A DNA stretch of 64,000 nucleotides from Lithospermum erythrorhizon (GCA_019722365.1 JADFUC010000090.1:434001-498000), one strand, 5' to 3'. Counted from the first letter of the stretch, positions 12,443 to 23,822 are shown. The notes: generated by a model not told the origin, from the sequence alone. Program-made: numbers and translations.

Positions 12443-15090
12443 TCAGTTGCACTTCACAGGTCGTTTAGACTTTTTCTTCCTACCCTTTAATTTTGTGGAC
12501 TTTAAGAACTCAGGAATCATGATTTCAGTGAAATCAGATGCTTCTGGAATATCATGATTATCCTCTGTGGCCTCTTGCAGCTGTAACGCCATCTCGAGCA
12601 CTGATACAATTTCACTGAATTATGGACGTTCCCTACCGAGATAATGTAGGCACCATAATGTGATCTGCAGGTATATCTTGAAGGATTCTGGTGATATATT
12701 TCCGACAATATATGGATCAACATGAGGAATATAGTTGTTTATGCTTGGCATGATCTGTTTTGCTATAGACACGGTAACTGGATTCCTTTCGAACCAATTA
12801 TCAGGACATAGTACCTCGAGCAGTATTATACCAAAGGAAAATACAGCAGCCTTATCCCTGGTCTCTTCATCTCGTATATAATCTGAATCGAGTACACCAT
12901 TTTTTGTGGAGATCTCGGACGCGGCTGAGAACATATCAATTTTGGTGGCAATGCTCTCATCGAGAAGAATGCCACTGATTTTAAATTCAAGAATCGTGTT
13001 CTCAGTGCCATAAGGCTTTTATGTACTCTTGCAACATCTATGCAAATCATAAGCCTCTGCTTCCATGAAAGAGGCTCGCTTACTGGATAATGAAGATGGC
13101 TATGAAGGCTGCTATTGGCCAAATCAATGTCATCGAACATTAGAATCACATTATGTTTATCAACATAATGGCCTATAAGACGCTGCAGGAGCATGGTTTT
13201 CTGAAGGGGAGACTCCTAGTATTGATTGCAATTCCTGCATTGTCGGGGGTGTTTTCTCTTGTAAGTAAGACCTGAATACAACAACTCTTTTCCCATCATC
13301 AATCTTTCCTTTGCATACAGACTCTGTTCCTGGAATATTAATGTGAAAACTGTTGGCAAAGTTGTTTGTGGCTACTAAGATCTCTTCAAAAGAAAAGTCC
13401 CTAGATCGTGATGCACTTTTTGAAATGTGCTTCTGAAGTCTTTCTCCTTTTAAAGACTTTGGTGATCTTTGAAAAAAGGGGTATAAATTCCACCACTTTT
13501 TTGATGGGACAGTGCTTCTGAAGTCTTTCTCCTTCAATCCAGGTTTTGCACGTTTTGAAATGTTACTGTCATTCCCAATAGATGTGTACTAATATAATCT
13601 TCAGTAATTGAAGGGATGGTTGCTGCAATAAGACTTGTAGTATCATCATTATATATTTTACCAACCTCTGCGACCTCATCAGAATCAGATTTTTGTTGCA
13701 ATACCAAAGCTGACTCGAGGTGCCTCACCACATCAAACATGGATGGCCTTTCTCGTGGAACTCTTTTCAAACATCTCTGTGCAATTTCCACATACTTTGT
13801 CAAGCATGCTGGTGCAATCTGCTGCAACAATGTACGATCAATGATCCCATCAACACTTTTGTTTATAATGCAGTGTTGGGCCCATGCAGCTAAGCTGTGT
13901 TGCTCATCCGGAAGCCGCATATCCACTGCTGGCCGTCCTGCCAGAACTTCGAGCAAAACAACTCCGAAAGCGTATACATCAGTTTTAAATGATAGCATCC
14001 GCGTCTGGAAGTATTCTGGGCACAAATAGCCAAATGTACCTTTGACATCAGTACTGACATGGCTTAATAATGACTCGTCTTCTGGTCCCGTTTTGGACAA
14101 CCCGAAATCTGAAATTTTGGCCGCCCAATTCTCATCTATCAGAATGTTTGAGCTTTTGACATCTCTGTGGATAACCTCTGCTCATGAAGGTACCATAGTC
14201 CGGCTGCCGCACCAATTGATATTTTCAGTCATTGATCCCAGGAGAGAGGAGAATGAATTATTGCCTTTTCAGCATTCTTGTAGAGATGATCATCAAGGGT
14301 TCCTCTGTTCATATACTGGTAAATCAGTAGTAACTCTTGGCTCTCATGGCAATAACCTATCAATGAGACAAGATTTGTATGCTGCAGCTTTGATAGCATC
14401 TCGATCTCGGTCAAAAACTCATTTTCTCCTTGCCTAGATCCTGGTCAAAAACTCTTGGCTCTTTACCATATCCACCACTACCTATAAGGTACTCGTGATG
14501 AAAATTGTTGGTGGTTGATAGGATCTCTTCAAGTGAAAATTGATGACACTGTGAACTCGTGCTTGTTGCATCAGAACTTCTCTCCGACAAACGCCTCAAG
14601 TAATAAACAACAATGTTCAGTGAGGTGATTATAACTGTCAGCATAGTTGCAATTGAATTTTTTCTACCAAAAGAGGGTAATCACCTTTGTTTTGGCAACC
14701 ATGACGATGTTGGACTCTGTATATGGTGCACAGCATTCCAACTGGTCAAGTGGTTGTCAGGATTGCTCATCTTGAATATCTCTAACCTATTTAGGATGGC
14801 ATCCAGTTTGTTTTCCATTTGACATGAACTTTGGTTCCAAAGTAATGACCTGATTATGTTTGCCCCTAGTGTGATTTCCTTGTAAAATCACAACAAAATC
14901 TCAATAGAGTGCAACTCCGTGTCCTCCACCCCATTTAATTAAATCTGCATTACTTTCAGCAATCTCATTGTTGGTGAAAATGCTAAACTCTCTGTCACCT
15001 TCCTTCATCATTGCAGGGTCAAGTTCACAGAAATGGAGCCGAACAAGGTACCTAAATCCAGAATCCACAGATATTCTCCATGTAAGATTT
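12443..15090 (-). pseudogene. CrRLK1L (FERONIA-type) receptor kinase relic with a second, degenerate kinase domain
   Basis: Read on the minus strand, pieces appear in this order. Second half of a malectin-like ectodomain (from 15090; SGFRYLVRLHFCEL, then LNRLEIFKMS). A membrane-proximal hydrophobic segment (about 14644). Kinase domain 1 (GSGGYGK, IEMLSKLQHTNLVSLIGYC, HRDVKSSN, SDFGLSKTG, GTFGYLCPEYF). A linker. Kinase domain 2 (FSFEEILVATNNF, LIGHYVDKHN, FSFGIILLEVL, GNISPESFKIYLQI), ending in a basic tail and a stop at 12443-12445. The wording of domain 1 is typical of the CrRLK1L family, plasma-membrane sensors of cell-wall state. The reading frame is broken repeatedly: stops at 14901-14903, 14229-14231 and near 12620, frameshifts near 14175, 13185 and 13020, loss of the ATP-binding lysine region in kinase 1, and a missing ectodomain N terminus. 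It cannot make a working receptor. Domain 2 has no HRD or DFG, so it was probably a pseudokinase before decay. Confidence 0.8.
13427..13534 (-). repeat. 23-bp direct repeat at the kinase 1 / kinase 2 junction
   Basis: The same 23 bases occur at 13427-13449 and 13512-13534, 85 bases apart. On the minus strand they encode ERLQKH-type residues at the start of the second kinase's juxtamembrane part. The repeat sits where the frame of kinase 1 ends in a stop, so a local duplication may have separated two domains that were once continuous. Confidence 0.6.
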
Positions 15091-15325
15091 TGTTTGTATT
15101 GAAAACATATTTAAATTTTATCTCCGTGTTTCTCTAGATCCTTCTATATTCAATTACTCATTACCTTACAATCTCAACTTATATCATTTTATTCAATCCG
15201 TTTCCATTCCGATCTTTTTCATTCCTTCACTCCACATCTTCTATTCATTATTGAATTGTGATTCATCATTCATGTCAGTTTTTTCATATGCAATTATTAT
15301 TTATTAGTTGATGTTCATTCCGTCG
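15091..15325. other. AT-rich junction between receptor kinase relic and subtilase fragment
   Basis: Nothing recognisable lies here. Homology to the kinase ectodomain stops abruptly near 15090 and homology to the subtilase starts near 15326, so a rearrangement breakpoint probably lies in between. Confidence 0.5.
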
Positions 15326-15645
15326 TTGACGTATGAAGTGACATTTAGCCGATCAGGGAATAATAACAATGCTGATTTTGCACCAGGTTACTTGAAGTGG
15401 ACTTCTACTAAGCATTCGGTCAGGAGCCCCATAGCTATCATATTTGTTTGAATAGAAAAGTTATGAAGATGGGAAAATTTGTTTGATTGTATAATTCCAT
15501 GTTATGTTTTTTAATTCCCTCCCTACCTCTTACACCCATAGTGAGGTTCGGACTCGAGATCTCACCCGAATTTATTAACTAGTCTAGCTCACTAGGGTGA
15601 CCCTCTCCCCCATAATTTCATTTCTTGTGATTAATTGTTGCTGGT
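15326..15645 (+). pseudogene. Second copy of the subtilase 3' end (fragment)
   Basis: Positions 15326-15451 encode the last 41 residues of a subtilase (LTYEVTFSRSG ... IAIIFV, stop TGA). They are almost identical to 6568-6693, with a few substitutions such as Q to E and Q to P. The similarity continues through the 3' untranslated region to about 15645 (copy 1: about 6720-6865). All upstream exons are absent. This is the remnant of a tandem or segmental duplication of the gene at 4112-6693. Confidence 0.85.
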
Positions 15646-16011
15646 AATAAAGAAATATATATGCAAGATTAGTTCCCAAAGCATTCTTGGTCTGAATCCA
15701 TCATGGAGTAATATGAAATACGTCGAAATAACTAGCGACCATCTTTATAACTTCTACTGAAGTACTGAACTAAATTATACTCTACAATCTACATAGCTGT
15801 CTCATTAGATATGTAATAACGGAAACTTCATCGCATTGAAATAAAAGTTGCTGCACAAAAGCTGGACAAAAAAAGCAGTTAACATAAGATTTTCTACTTT
15901 CTAGCTACCCATCCAAGCTAGCTCTGCAGATTCGTGAGACTTCTTTACGCTCAACTTCCTTCTGCTGGCTTAGGTTGACAGCTATTTCCTGTTAAACTAT
16001 CAGGCGATATC
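15646..16011. other. Intergenic / 3' flank of the plant mobile domain gene
   Basis: AT-rich, no ORF of note. It probably contains the 3' untranslated region of the minus-strand gene that ends at 16012. Confidence 0.5.
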
Positions 16012-18150
16012 TTAAAACTGCATACCCTTGATGAGTTCCAGATTTCTGAGTCTTGATTTGAGTTTCTTCATTGTAAGTTCACTGCCCCCAGAGTTCTTGA
16101 TTCCCATCTCTGCATCCTTACTGTTGCTTGCTGATTTGTCCAGATTTGCTGCCTCAATACTTTCTGGCTTCGCGGCTCCATTTCCATCCTCTATTGGATT
16201 TTTATTCACCTCAGCTGATGTGCCTAATTTGTGACTGCCACATATAAGTCCATTTTTCAATACATTGCTGTCGTTACTATTATGACCTTCCTCATGATCC
16301 AGATTTCCGGAAAGCCCCTGAGTTCCAATTATATTAAAAAAGGCTATATCCCTTTGTGGTGTTCCAGTTGAAGGAAGCTCGGATTTGAAACCTTTTACAG
16401 GATCCATTGAAGTTACTAAATCCTTTAAAACTGAAGTTGAACGTGTTCCACACTGCACAAGAATCTTAGCAGAAAGCTGGTGTTCTGAATTTTTTTGCTT
16501 TTTTCCAGAACTGTGGACTTTTGAAATGGATACTCCATCTTCTTCATCTCTTGATATTAAACCAATCTTAAGTCTCTCTTCTGTTGTCCTAATATCAATA
16601 GAGGAACCCAAATTCTGTATGTCTAAGGTATGATTTGACTCCTCCTTCATACAATATACTTCTGAAACTTTTCTGCACTTTTTCGGCAGATCTTTTGCTC
16701 CCATCTTTTCTTGATACCACCATTTGTAGTATCGAGTAGAAACGCCAGCCTCAAAGATTTTAGGTGGTATATATACAAATGCACTTGTAATTGGCCTATT
16801 GTAATATGACCAAGCCATTTGTGGAGTCTCATTATGCCTATCGACACATCCTGGAACATCTTGATCAAGTCCAAACTGCCTTGCTACTCTATGAGGAGCA
16901 TAGTGTTCTATGCAATCTAATCCAACAAGTTCAGAAACTCTAACAAATCTCACAAACTCTTCAACATCATCCATCTCCATCTCAAAATCAACCAACACAT
17001 ACATTTCATTAGCTTTATACCATTTATTGAATTCCCAATTACCCAAAGGAATTGCATAGGGTCTCCATTGAAAACTCTCCCCCGAACGATCCATTAGTTC
17101 ACTAACATTTTCAACTTCAAATTTCCCCAGTGTGTCCCATCTAGCTAATCTTGGCTCCCCATATTTGATTGAACATGTGTTAGGCCTCAATTTTGGAAAT
17201 CTTTCCCATGCCCATAGTTGAACAAAATGGAGTGGCGACCAAACTGAAATTTTAACATTTTCTTTTTCAAACTCACACCCATTTTTCTTACTAATACCCA
17301 CCATTAATCTTTTTAACAAGCTCAAATCATTGTATATGCTAGCTAGAACTGCAGGACCGAGAGCAATTTGAACCCCTTTTGACAAGTGAACAGCAATAGG
17401 AAACACATGCATGGCTACAATATTTAGCTTGCTAGGAAGCACATATCTAGACAACCACAAGATAAGAAATGCAACATGCTCCACTTCACCCCCTTTACCC
17501 ATAAAATACTCAAGCCATGCATAATATGAACCCCCTATTTTACCAGTACAATTTTCTTTGATGTTCTTATATGTAGTTCTCAAATCATCTGTATCTAGAG
17601 GGTCAAAAACAGGCTTACCAAGAACAGAATAACCACCCAAAACCATCAAATCCTCCAGTGTGATAGTGGCTTCACCCCATGCAAAAACAAATGTGTTGGT
17701 CTCAACACCCCACCTCTCTGCAAGTGCCATGACCAACTTCTTATGCTTCTTGATTTTGTATGTAGAAGTTAAGATAGCTTCAAATATTCCCGCTTTTTTC
17801 CATGCATGTTGGTGTAAAGGACTCATCTCATGAACCCATTTTTTCCAGTTTTTTTGTGGGAATCCTCCTTTCATGTTGACCTTAAAGGTACCCCTTTTAA
17901 GGTTTTGAACAACAGAATGTGAAGAATTGTTAGAAGGCAGGCTTTCAAGGCGGGTGACTATTGGTTTCAGAAAATGGGCTTTTCTTGATGTTGAAAGTCT
18001 ACTAACACATGGAACCATAATGATTTCCTGTCTTTCTTCCATGAGCTCTTCTCTTTGTTCCATGAGCTCCTCTGTTTTTGCTGTAAATCTTGAGAGAGAA
18101 TCTTGAGAGAGAATGGTCAAAATCTGGGAATAAGTATGGACAAGGGTCAA
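16012..18150 (-). CDS. Plant mobile domain (PMD / MAIN-like) protein
   Basis: A single uninterrupted frame of 712 codons. Residues about 103-470 form a plant mobile domain (also called aminotransferase-like domain), with the typical order: HQHAWKKAGIFEAI, then LAERWGVETNTFVFAWGE, then ITLEDLMVLGGYSVLGKPVF, then a long helical region with WSPLHFVQLWAWERFP. The short N-terminal part includes RKAHFLKP, common in host PMD proteins. The C-terminal 200 or so residues are Ser/Asn/Lys-rich and look disordered, ending in a short basic helix. PMD genes occur both as transposon-captured domains and as host genes; Arabidopsis MAIN and MAIL1 act in the nucleus in transposon silencing and genome stability. 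The intact frame and single exon fit either origin. The first ATG may be upstream of the true start: methionines at residues 30 and 37 precede a family-like MEERQE start. Confidence 0.85.
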   Translation of the reverse strand: MTLVHTYSQILTILSQDSLSRFTAKTEELMEQREELMEERQEIIMVPCVSRLSTSRKAHFLKPIVTRLESLPSNNSSHSVVQNLKRGTFKVNMKGGFPQKNWKKWVHEMSPLHQHAWKKAGIFEAILTSTYKIKKHKKLVMALAERWGVETNTFVFAWGEATITLEDLMVLGGYSVLGKPVFDPLDTDDLRTTYKNIKENCTGKIGGSYYAWLEYFMGKGGEVEHVAFLILWLSRYVLPSKLNIVAMHVFPIAVHLSKGVQIALGPAVLASIYNDLSLLKRLMVGISKKNGCEFEKENVKISVWSPLHFVQLWAWERFPKLRPNTCSIKYGEPRLARWDTLGKFEVENVSELMDRSGESFQWRPYAIPLGNWEFNKWYKANEMYVLVDFEMEMDDVEEFVRFVRVSELVGLDCIEHYAPHRVARQFGLDQDVPGCVDRHNETPQMAWSYYNRPITSAFVYIPPKIFEAGVSTRYYKWWYQEKMGAKDLPKKCRKVSEVYCMKEESNHTLDIQNLGSSIDIRTTEERLKIGLISRDEEDGVSISKVHSSGKKQKNSEHQLSAKILVQCGTRSTSVLKDLVTSMDPVKGFKSELPSTGTPQRDIAFFNIIGTQGLSGNLDHEEGHNSNDSNVLKNGLICGSHKLGTSAEVNKNPIEDGNGAAKPESIEAANLDKSASNSKDAEMGIKNSGGSELTMKKLKSRLRNLELIKGMQF

Positions 18151-18584
18151 GATTCATGCATGTCTGGGAATAAGTATGAATAACATGATGACTTGTGAGT
18201 TCCCAGAATCTCAGATGTTTCAGACAAACTAAGAAAGACAAAACATACAAATGCATGTTTGGTTTTTATTATATCAAGGAAAATTCTCCCCAATTTTTTT
18301 TAACGATTTAAGTTGTATGCATATAAAATTAAAAAGTTAATACTGCATTATAAATATGTTACCTTTCGTTCAATTGTTATAATCCAAATTACAATAATTG
18401 TGAATAGAACTTGAAGAAATTTGACAGATTAAAATTAAAGAGAATAACTCTTATCATAAAGATTTTTAAAATTTCAATGACATATAACTTGTTAGCTGTA
18501 CTCGCCTGGGTGATCTTGTTCTTCTAGTGATCGAACTTGTTACAACTCTGTAGTAGTTATCTCATGGTCTTATTATATAACAAA
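18151..18584. other. Intergenic; probable promoter of the PMD gene
   Basis: AT-rich. The first 100 bases beyond 18150 stay open in another minus-strand frame, but nothing in it is recognisable. No clear TATA box was identified. Confidence 0.4.
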
Positions 18585-18811
18585 TATTTCCTCCGTCTCA
18601 ATTTAAATGATTTTAAAAATTTCTATTTTTATTATAATTAATCGTTTCATTTATTAATGCAACTTTTTTGCATTGAAGTCTGTATTATCTCCTAATTTTT
18701 TTTTGCTATTGGTTGATATATTTTTATCATATGAAAATTATCTGATTAATAATTTTATTAATAAATTATTTTTTTTTAAGCGATCGAAATAAATTGGGAG
18801 CGGATGGAATA
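18585..18811. mobile_element. Stowaway-like MITE
   Basis: The element begins TATTTCCTCCGTCTCAATTT and ends in AAATTGGGAGCGGATGGAATA, imperfect inverted copies of each other with the TCCNTCCG core of plant Stowaway elements. TA lies at both edges. About 227 bases, AT-rich, no coding capacity. Confidence 0.65.
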
Positions 18812-19090
18812 TTAGATAAAGTTTATAGTGTTTTAGTTTGCTCGTCTCTCTGAGATGTAGTTCGATAGTATTAGGATTTGTATTGACTTTGTTATCTATA
18901 AATACAAGCCTTCATCATCACATTGATGATGAACCACAAATAGTTTCTGTTATATTGAACTTTCAATTTTTGTTATAGAAAATAAATGCTTGAATGCCTG
19001 GTTACAATCAGATTACATTTATTTAGTATGAGAGGAGATAAATTGATTAGGACGTGATTAGATAATTTCTTTATCAAATAATTATTTTAT

Positions 19091-20129
19091 GTACTCTTTT
19101 CGTTTCTTTTTATTTGTATTTATAGTTTTAATTTTTTGTTTCAAAATACTTGTTCTTCTAATATAGAAAATTATATTTACATTTTTAATGTAATTTTTGT
19201 TGGATATTAAAGTAAATATTAGGCGTTGAATCGAGATTTGTTCGTTTAAGCAATGCGAAGATGGGAGCGAAACCGTGTTTTGGAAAAAACAATTGTATCC
19301 ACGTTGGAGTAGAGGAGAGGGACAGCTTCACTTAATAAGAAGAACAACATTGAGCAGTAAATTGATTGATTACTATTATGCACTTAGCGTATCGCAGCGG
19401 CGCCCTGAGGGAATTTCATCCGGGGAAAATAAGGCTCGCAAATTGTGAATCGAGGTTCGCTTGAACACGAATGTAGTTCCAAAAAAGGGTCGTCGCGAGC
19501 CACGCGCTCGATTATTTCGATTTTTAAAGTACAAAAGAGTTATTCACGGTGGAAAATTAATTGTATTCGCGGGTTGCCCTCTTGTCATCCAGCAACTCCG
19601 GCCGAATCGAGAAGATACCTGCGCACACAAAAAAAAATTAGGCTTGGTCTCTCTTTTCTTTTGCTTGCTTTTGTGCAGTGATATACATCAGCTTCATGAA
19701 GGCGGTTCGTCGTCGATTCACGCGGCCTTGTGAAGTCGTCGTTTAGATGCGTTATCACGGGAAAGCGATCACCTCTTGTAGATCTAGCTTAGATTGGGGA
19801 AGAGGTCGAATGCATTTTAAAGGCGTCGGGCCGTGACTTGATCCGGTTTATGTTTATGTTTACTTCCGATTTTAAATTTATGTGTCGTTTCATTGTAATT
19901 TCGTATGAATATTTGGTTGTTAACTTTGTCTGAAATATTGTTGTATAGTTACATATTTCCGCTAGTTGCACACAATTTTTTACTTATTTTTGTTATTAAA
20001 TTATCAACCAACTAATTATATAATTTCAATTAATTGACATTTTACATTTTTCAATATAATTTTGACTACTTTTTATTTTTTTAATCATACTATGAATAGT
20101 AGAAAAGGCAATTAAAGACGGAGGAAGTA
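19091..20129. mobile_element. Stowaway-like MITE split by a solo LTR
   Basis: The left end (TACTCTTTTCGTTTCTTTTT) and the right end (ATTAAAGACGGAGGAAGTA) are inverted copies of a MITE terminus. They are 1,039 bases apart because 19198-19974 is a foreign insert. The MITE itself is about 260 bases. Confidence 0.6.
19198..19974. mobile_element. Solo LTR, 777 bp, with 5-bp target-site duplication
   Basis: The insert starts TGTTGGATATTA and ends GTTGCACACA, the TG...CA ends of an LTR. ATTTT flanks it on both sides (19193-19197 and 19975-19979). It is much richer in GC (19250-19850) than the MITE around it and has no coding capacity. Solo LTRs arise by recombination between the two LTRs of a full element. 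Superfamily not determined; orientation unknown. Confidence 0.6.
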
Positions 20130-22511
20130 TTATATATTGAGAAAACCTATAAAACTTTATAGAAGCGTACATCAACTCCTAAAAAGAGGACTAAAAAAAT
20201 TAAAAAATGATAAAATGATATTTTCATTTCCCTTAAAACAACTTGAGTTCTAAAAAATTTGTGGCATCTAGGAATTTGTACTTCACTTATATTATTTATC
20301 TTTTTTTTCATTATTGAAAATCTTGAAATATTTGATTTTTATGTTTTGGGTGAATAATAGAAAATCTATTAAAGTACATACATAAAAAAGTTAACCCATA
20401 AAATAAAAAAAGTGATGATTATGAATACATTTTAGTAAATTTTTCAGGGAATTTCATATACATGCTCTAACTAAACACTCATTATATTATATTCAAAATA
20501 ACTATAAAAGAAATAAAAATATTTTCCACCTTATCTCTTGCATTTTCAATTTTTAAAGTTAATAAATTCTGAAAGTCTTAATAAGAGATAAAAACTCATA
20601 AAAAAAAAATAGAACAAACGTAACAACTACAAACTTGTATACATCCACAAGGCTAGGGTTCCATAGGGTCAAATGAGCAATAATTATTAACATTTTCCTA
20701 GAAGTGGCTCATTACTATTATCGAATTTAATCATCCTTACTAACATTAATATGATGTTAGCTAGTCTTAATTTTAAAAAGAATTTTCACTTTCTCTAACA
20801 ATGAAATGGTATTCCACCTTTAATATAACACAGTGAAGGAAAGAGTAACAAATGGAGTGCCATAATTGATTAGTCGATCATTAAAGTTGATCGAATTGAT
20901 CGAGGGTGGGCCAATCGCCATTCAGTTCACGTAGTAGGTAGATTACGTCGTAAATTATATTTCAATTAGATGAAGAAATCGAAAAACAAATATTCGATAT
21001 CAATCTTATTTAAAAAATGAGAAAAAAATATTACAAAAAAATGTGATAAATTTTTTATTCCATGAGATTAAGTTTCTGAGACTGTTTAGCACTTACCTCA
21101 AACGAATATCTTTTAGAACCCTTTACCCATTGATTTTGCACCTTCTAACGAGTCATAAAGAGAGACGTTATAAAGGAGCATTGATAAGTTGTATATTGAC
21201 ATTATGATGTCAATAAACATTCAACAAAAAAGAAGCAAAGAAAAACACAAAAGATTAATTGACACATTGTTTGATCCCTCAGATTTGAGTTTGTCATCGA
21301 TTCATTTTCAGGCTACTTTTAACGTTTTATTTTCACCAAATTTATATCATCACGGGGACCTAAATACTGCAAACAAGACCATACTATAATATATCCAATT
21401 CAATTAAAATGAATTCATGTTTTCAACTATCATGGTCAACTTTAATTCTAAAATCAAAATAGCTAAGACCAAAGCAATTTATACTCATAGTTTTGATTCA
21501 TTATGATGAATTTAAGTTACTGTAAATTAGAAAAAAACAAAAACAAGCCCCTCAGAGAGAAATGAATCCTCAAATATGTTTTCAGTCCACTACTTTTCAA
21601 CTCTATGGTTGCCATCACAGGGGCTATATTTCATACAGACAAATGCAAAAAAAGTTTATAACAGTAAATACAAGTAAAACCATATAGATAAATAAAAACT
21701 AAAAAAATGAGACATTATTTAAAAACAGATATGAATTGTGATTGAACATAAACAACAATATATACAATTATGAAGAAAAATAAAGGAAGTTTAATAGAAT
21801 AGAAAAACACTGAAAATAATATGAACCCTATTTTGGGGAGTAGGAGTCTAGGAGCTGAGGGGGAGAGCTGCGCCCCAATGATGACGGCGGATTTATTTGG
21901 TCATGGAGGATGTACTTATAGACCTGTACTTTCATTTTTCTCTATTTTGGTCTAGGTTTAATATGTTTAGGAGGATGCATATTTTTTATAACTTTGAAAT
22001 AATATGTTTCCAAAAAACTTTAAAAAATATATATTATACATGTAGTACATTTTTCTTCAAAAACTTGTATCATAACATAATATTCACATAATTCTTTAAA
22101 AAATTACTGAGCAACAAAGTATATCGTACAGACAAACAGGCAAATATTCGTGTATTTATCACCGAATAAAGAAATGATTGTGGTTTTGAAATTAAGATGG
22201 AAGTTTGGTATTAATTCTTTTTTAAGCTATAGTTTAGTATAAACAAAATAATATTATGAAATTATTTTAAACAAGAATCTAACTATATAAAATTCGTATT
22301 TATTAGAATAATAGATAATTAATAATTAATAATGAAAAATACATTATAATTTTAAAAAACGATGTCATTTTGGATCGAATAAACATTAGATTTTACTAAA
22401 TCATACTAACCGACACTCCTTATTGTTCAATAGACAACGTACCGTACTATAGATCGTATATCGACTATCAAAGTACAGTAGTAGTTGTTGTCCCAAAACA
22501 ATTGTCCATCA
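20130..22511. other. Intergenic, AT-rich
   Basis: No gene is supported. The small ORFs at 21189-21389 and 21897-22091 are AT-driven and show no motif. The last few hundred bases before 22512 should contain the promoter of the Ole e 1-like gene; no obvious TATA box was identified. Confidence 0.5.
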
Positions 22512-23822
22512 ATGGAGAAGTACAAGTCATTGAAGCTATCAAATCTTCTCTTCACACTTTCAACTATTATCTCATTGCAAGCACATTTCAGTAGAGGGTG
22601 GACTGGAGAAATCCATGGTAGAGTTGTTTGTGATGTTTGTGCGGATTCTTCTATTGGCCCTGAAGACCACATTCTTCAAGGTTCCTGCTATTTATTCTAA
22701 ATTACTTTCATTTTTTTAGTGGTAATAATTGTACCCTTTTGAGTGTTTTCTTTATTGATTGAGGTTTTGTAGTTGGTTCATTATTATGAAGCCTTGTTCT
22801 TAGTTAAGGACATTATTTTTTAGTAAAAGAGCTAACTTTATTACACTGCTTATGCTTATTATCTATTGTGAAGTGGTACATAGTGTTTGTACTTCACTCT
22901 AAGTACCCCTACCCCACTTAGGCGAGAGCTTCTTTAGAGGCATCGGGACATATTGATGAAAAAGAGTTAGCTTTAAGGTAAAAGACGTTATTTATTTTGG
23001 GCCATGTTATATTGATTCATTAATTTGGTTTGCTATATTGTAAATTGGTTCAATTTTTAGTAGTAATGGTTCCTTTTTTAGTGTTTTCTTGATGGATTGG
23101 GATTTTGTAGTTGGTTAGTCTTATTTAGCCTTGTTCTTAGTATAGGAAAATACTTTTTAGCAAAAGAGTAAGCTTTGAGGTAAAAGAGGTTATGCGGAAA
23201 GGAAATTGCCTTGAATTGTGTTATATTGATTCATTAATTTGGTGTGGTATATTGCAAGCTTATATTTCGCCCATTTCTCTACATTGCTATTGGATATGTG
23301 GTTATACATTCCAACTGATATCAAGATTTATAGCCTAAAGAGTAGAAATTTATTTCATGAAATTGTGTGTGGTAATGCTACTATAGTGTAAATATATATT
23401 TCGAGGGAGGACAATCATTGTCTCTTCCAACAATGACATCTACCCTCACTACACTCGTTCCACATTAAAAAGACCCAAGGGATAAAATTTGAGGATAACA
23501 TCTGATCTGAATATATTACTTTCTTTATCTTGAAACAGGCGCTGAAGTGGCTGTCCTTTGCATAACAAAGTCCGGGGATGTTCTGAATTATCAGGCATTC
23601 ACAAATTCAAATGGTGTGTATACTGTTGCAGAGACAATGCCGGAGAGTGATCGTTGGGATGCTTGCCTGGCAAGACCTATTAGCAGCTTTCATGAATACT
23701 GCACACATCTTGGGGATGGCAACTCTGGTGTCAAGTTCAGTTACAATCGACCATCCGGTTACTCTCATACTATCAGACCTTTTGTGTACCGCCCAGCCAG
23801 AGTTCCAACATACTGCATATAA
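22512..23822 (+). CDS. Pollen Ole e 1-like (POE1) secreted protein
   Basis: Two exons: 22512-22680 and 23539-23822, joined in phase 1 (donor AAG/GTTCCT, acceptor AACAG/GC), giving 150 residues. The first 28 or so residues form a signal peptide (basic start, LLFTLSTIISLQA core), so the product should enter the cell wall. The mature part has the Ole e 1 pattern: GEIHGRVVCDVC, GAEVAVLC, a YTVAET-type strand, then spaced cysteines in DACLARP and HEYCTHLG. The family has six conserved cysteines and a cysteine-rich beta fold. Members act in pollen, in root and tip growth or in unknown wall roles; nothing here tells which. The ATG at 22512 is chosen because it starts the signal peptide. The single 858-base intron falls in the usual place, early in the domain. 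The gene looks intact. Confidence 0.85.

Noticed and set aside
12320..12470. Plus-strand ORF starting MAAVTAQTTQPF, resembling a plastid transit peptide
   Set aside because: It overlaps the end of the receptor kinase relic on the opposite strand and has no downstream exons. The resemblance rests on Ser-rich composition only.
13616..14437. Long plus-strand ORFs opposite the kinase relic
   Set aside because: They are antisense shadows; the minus strand carries the kinase motifs.
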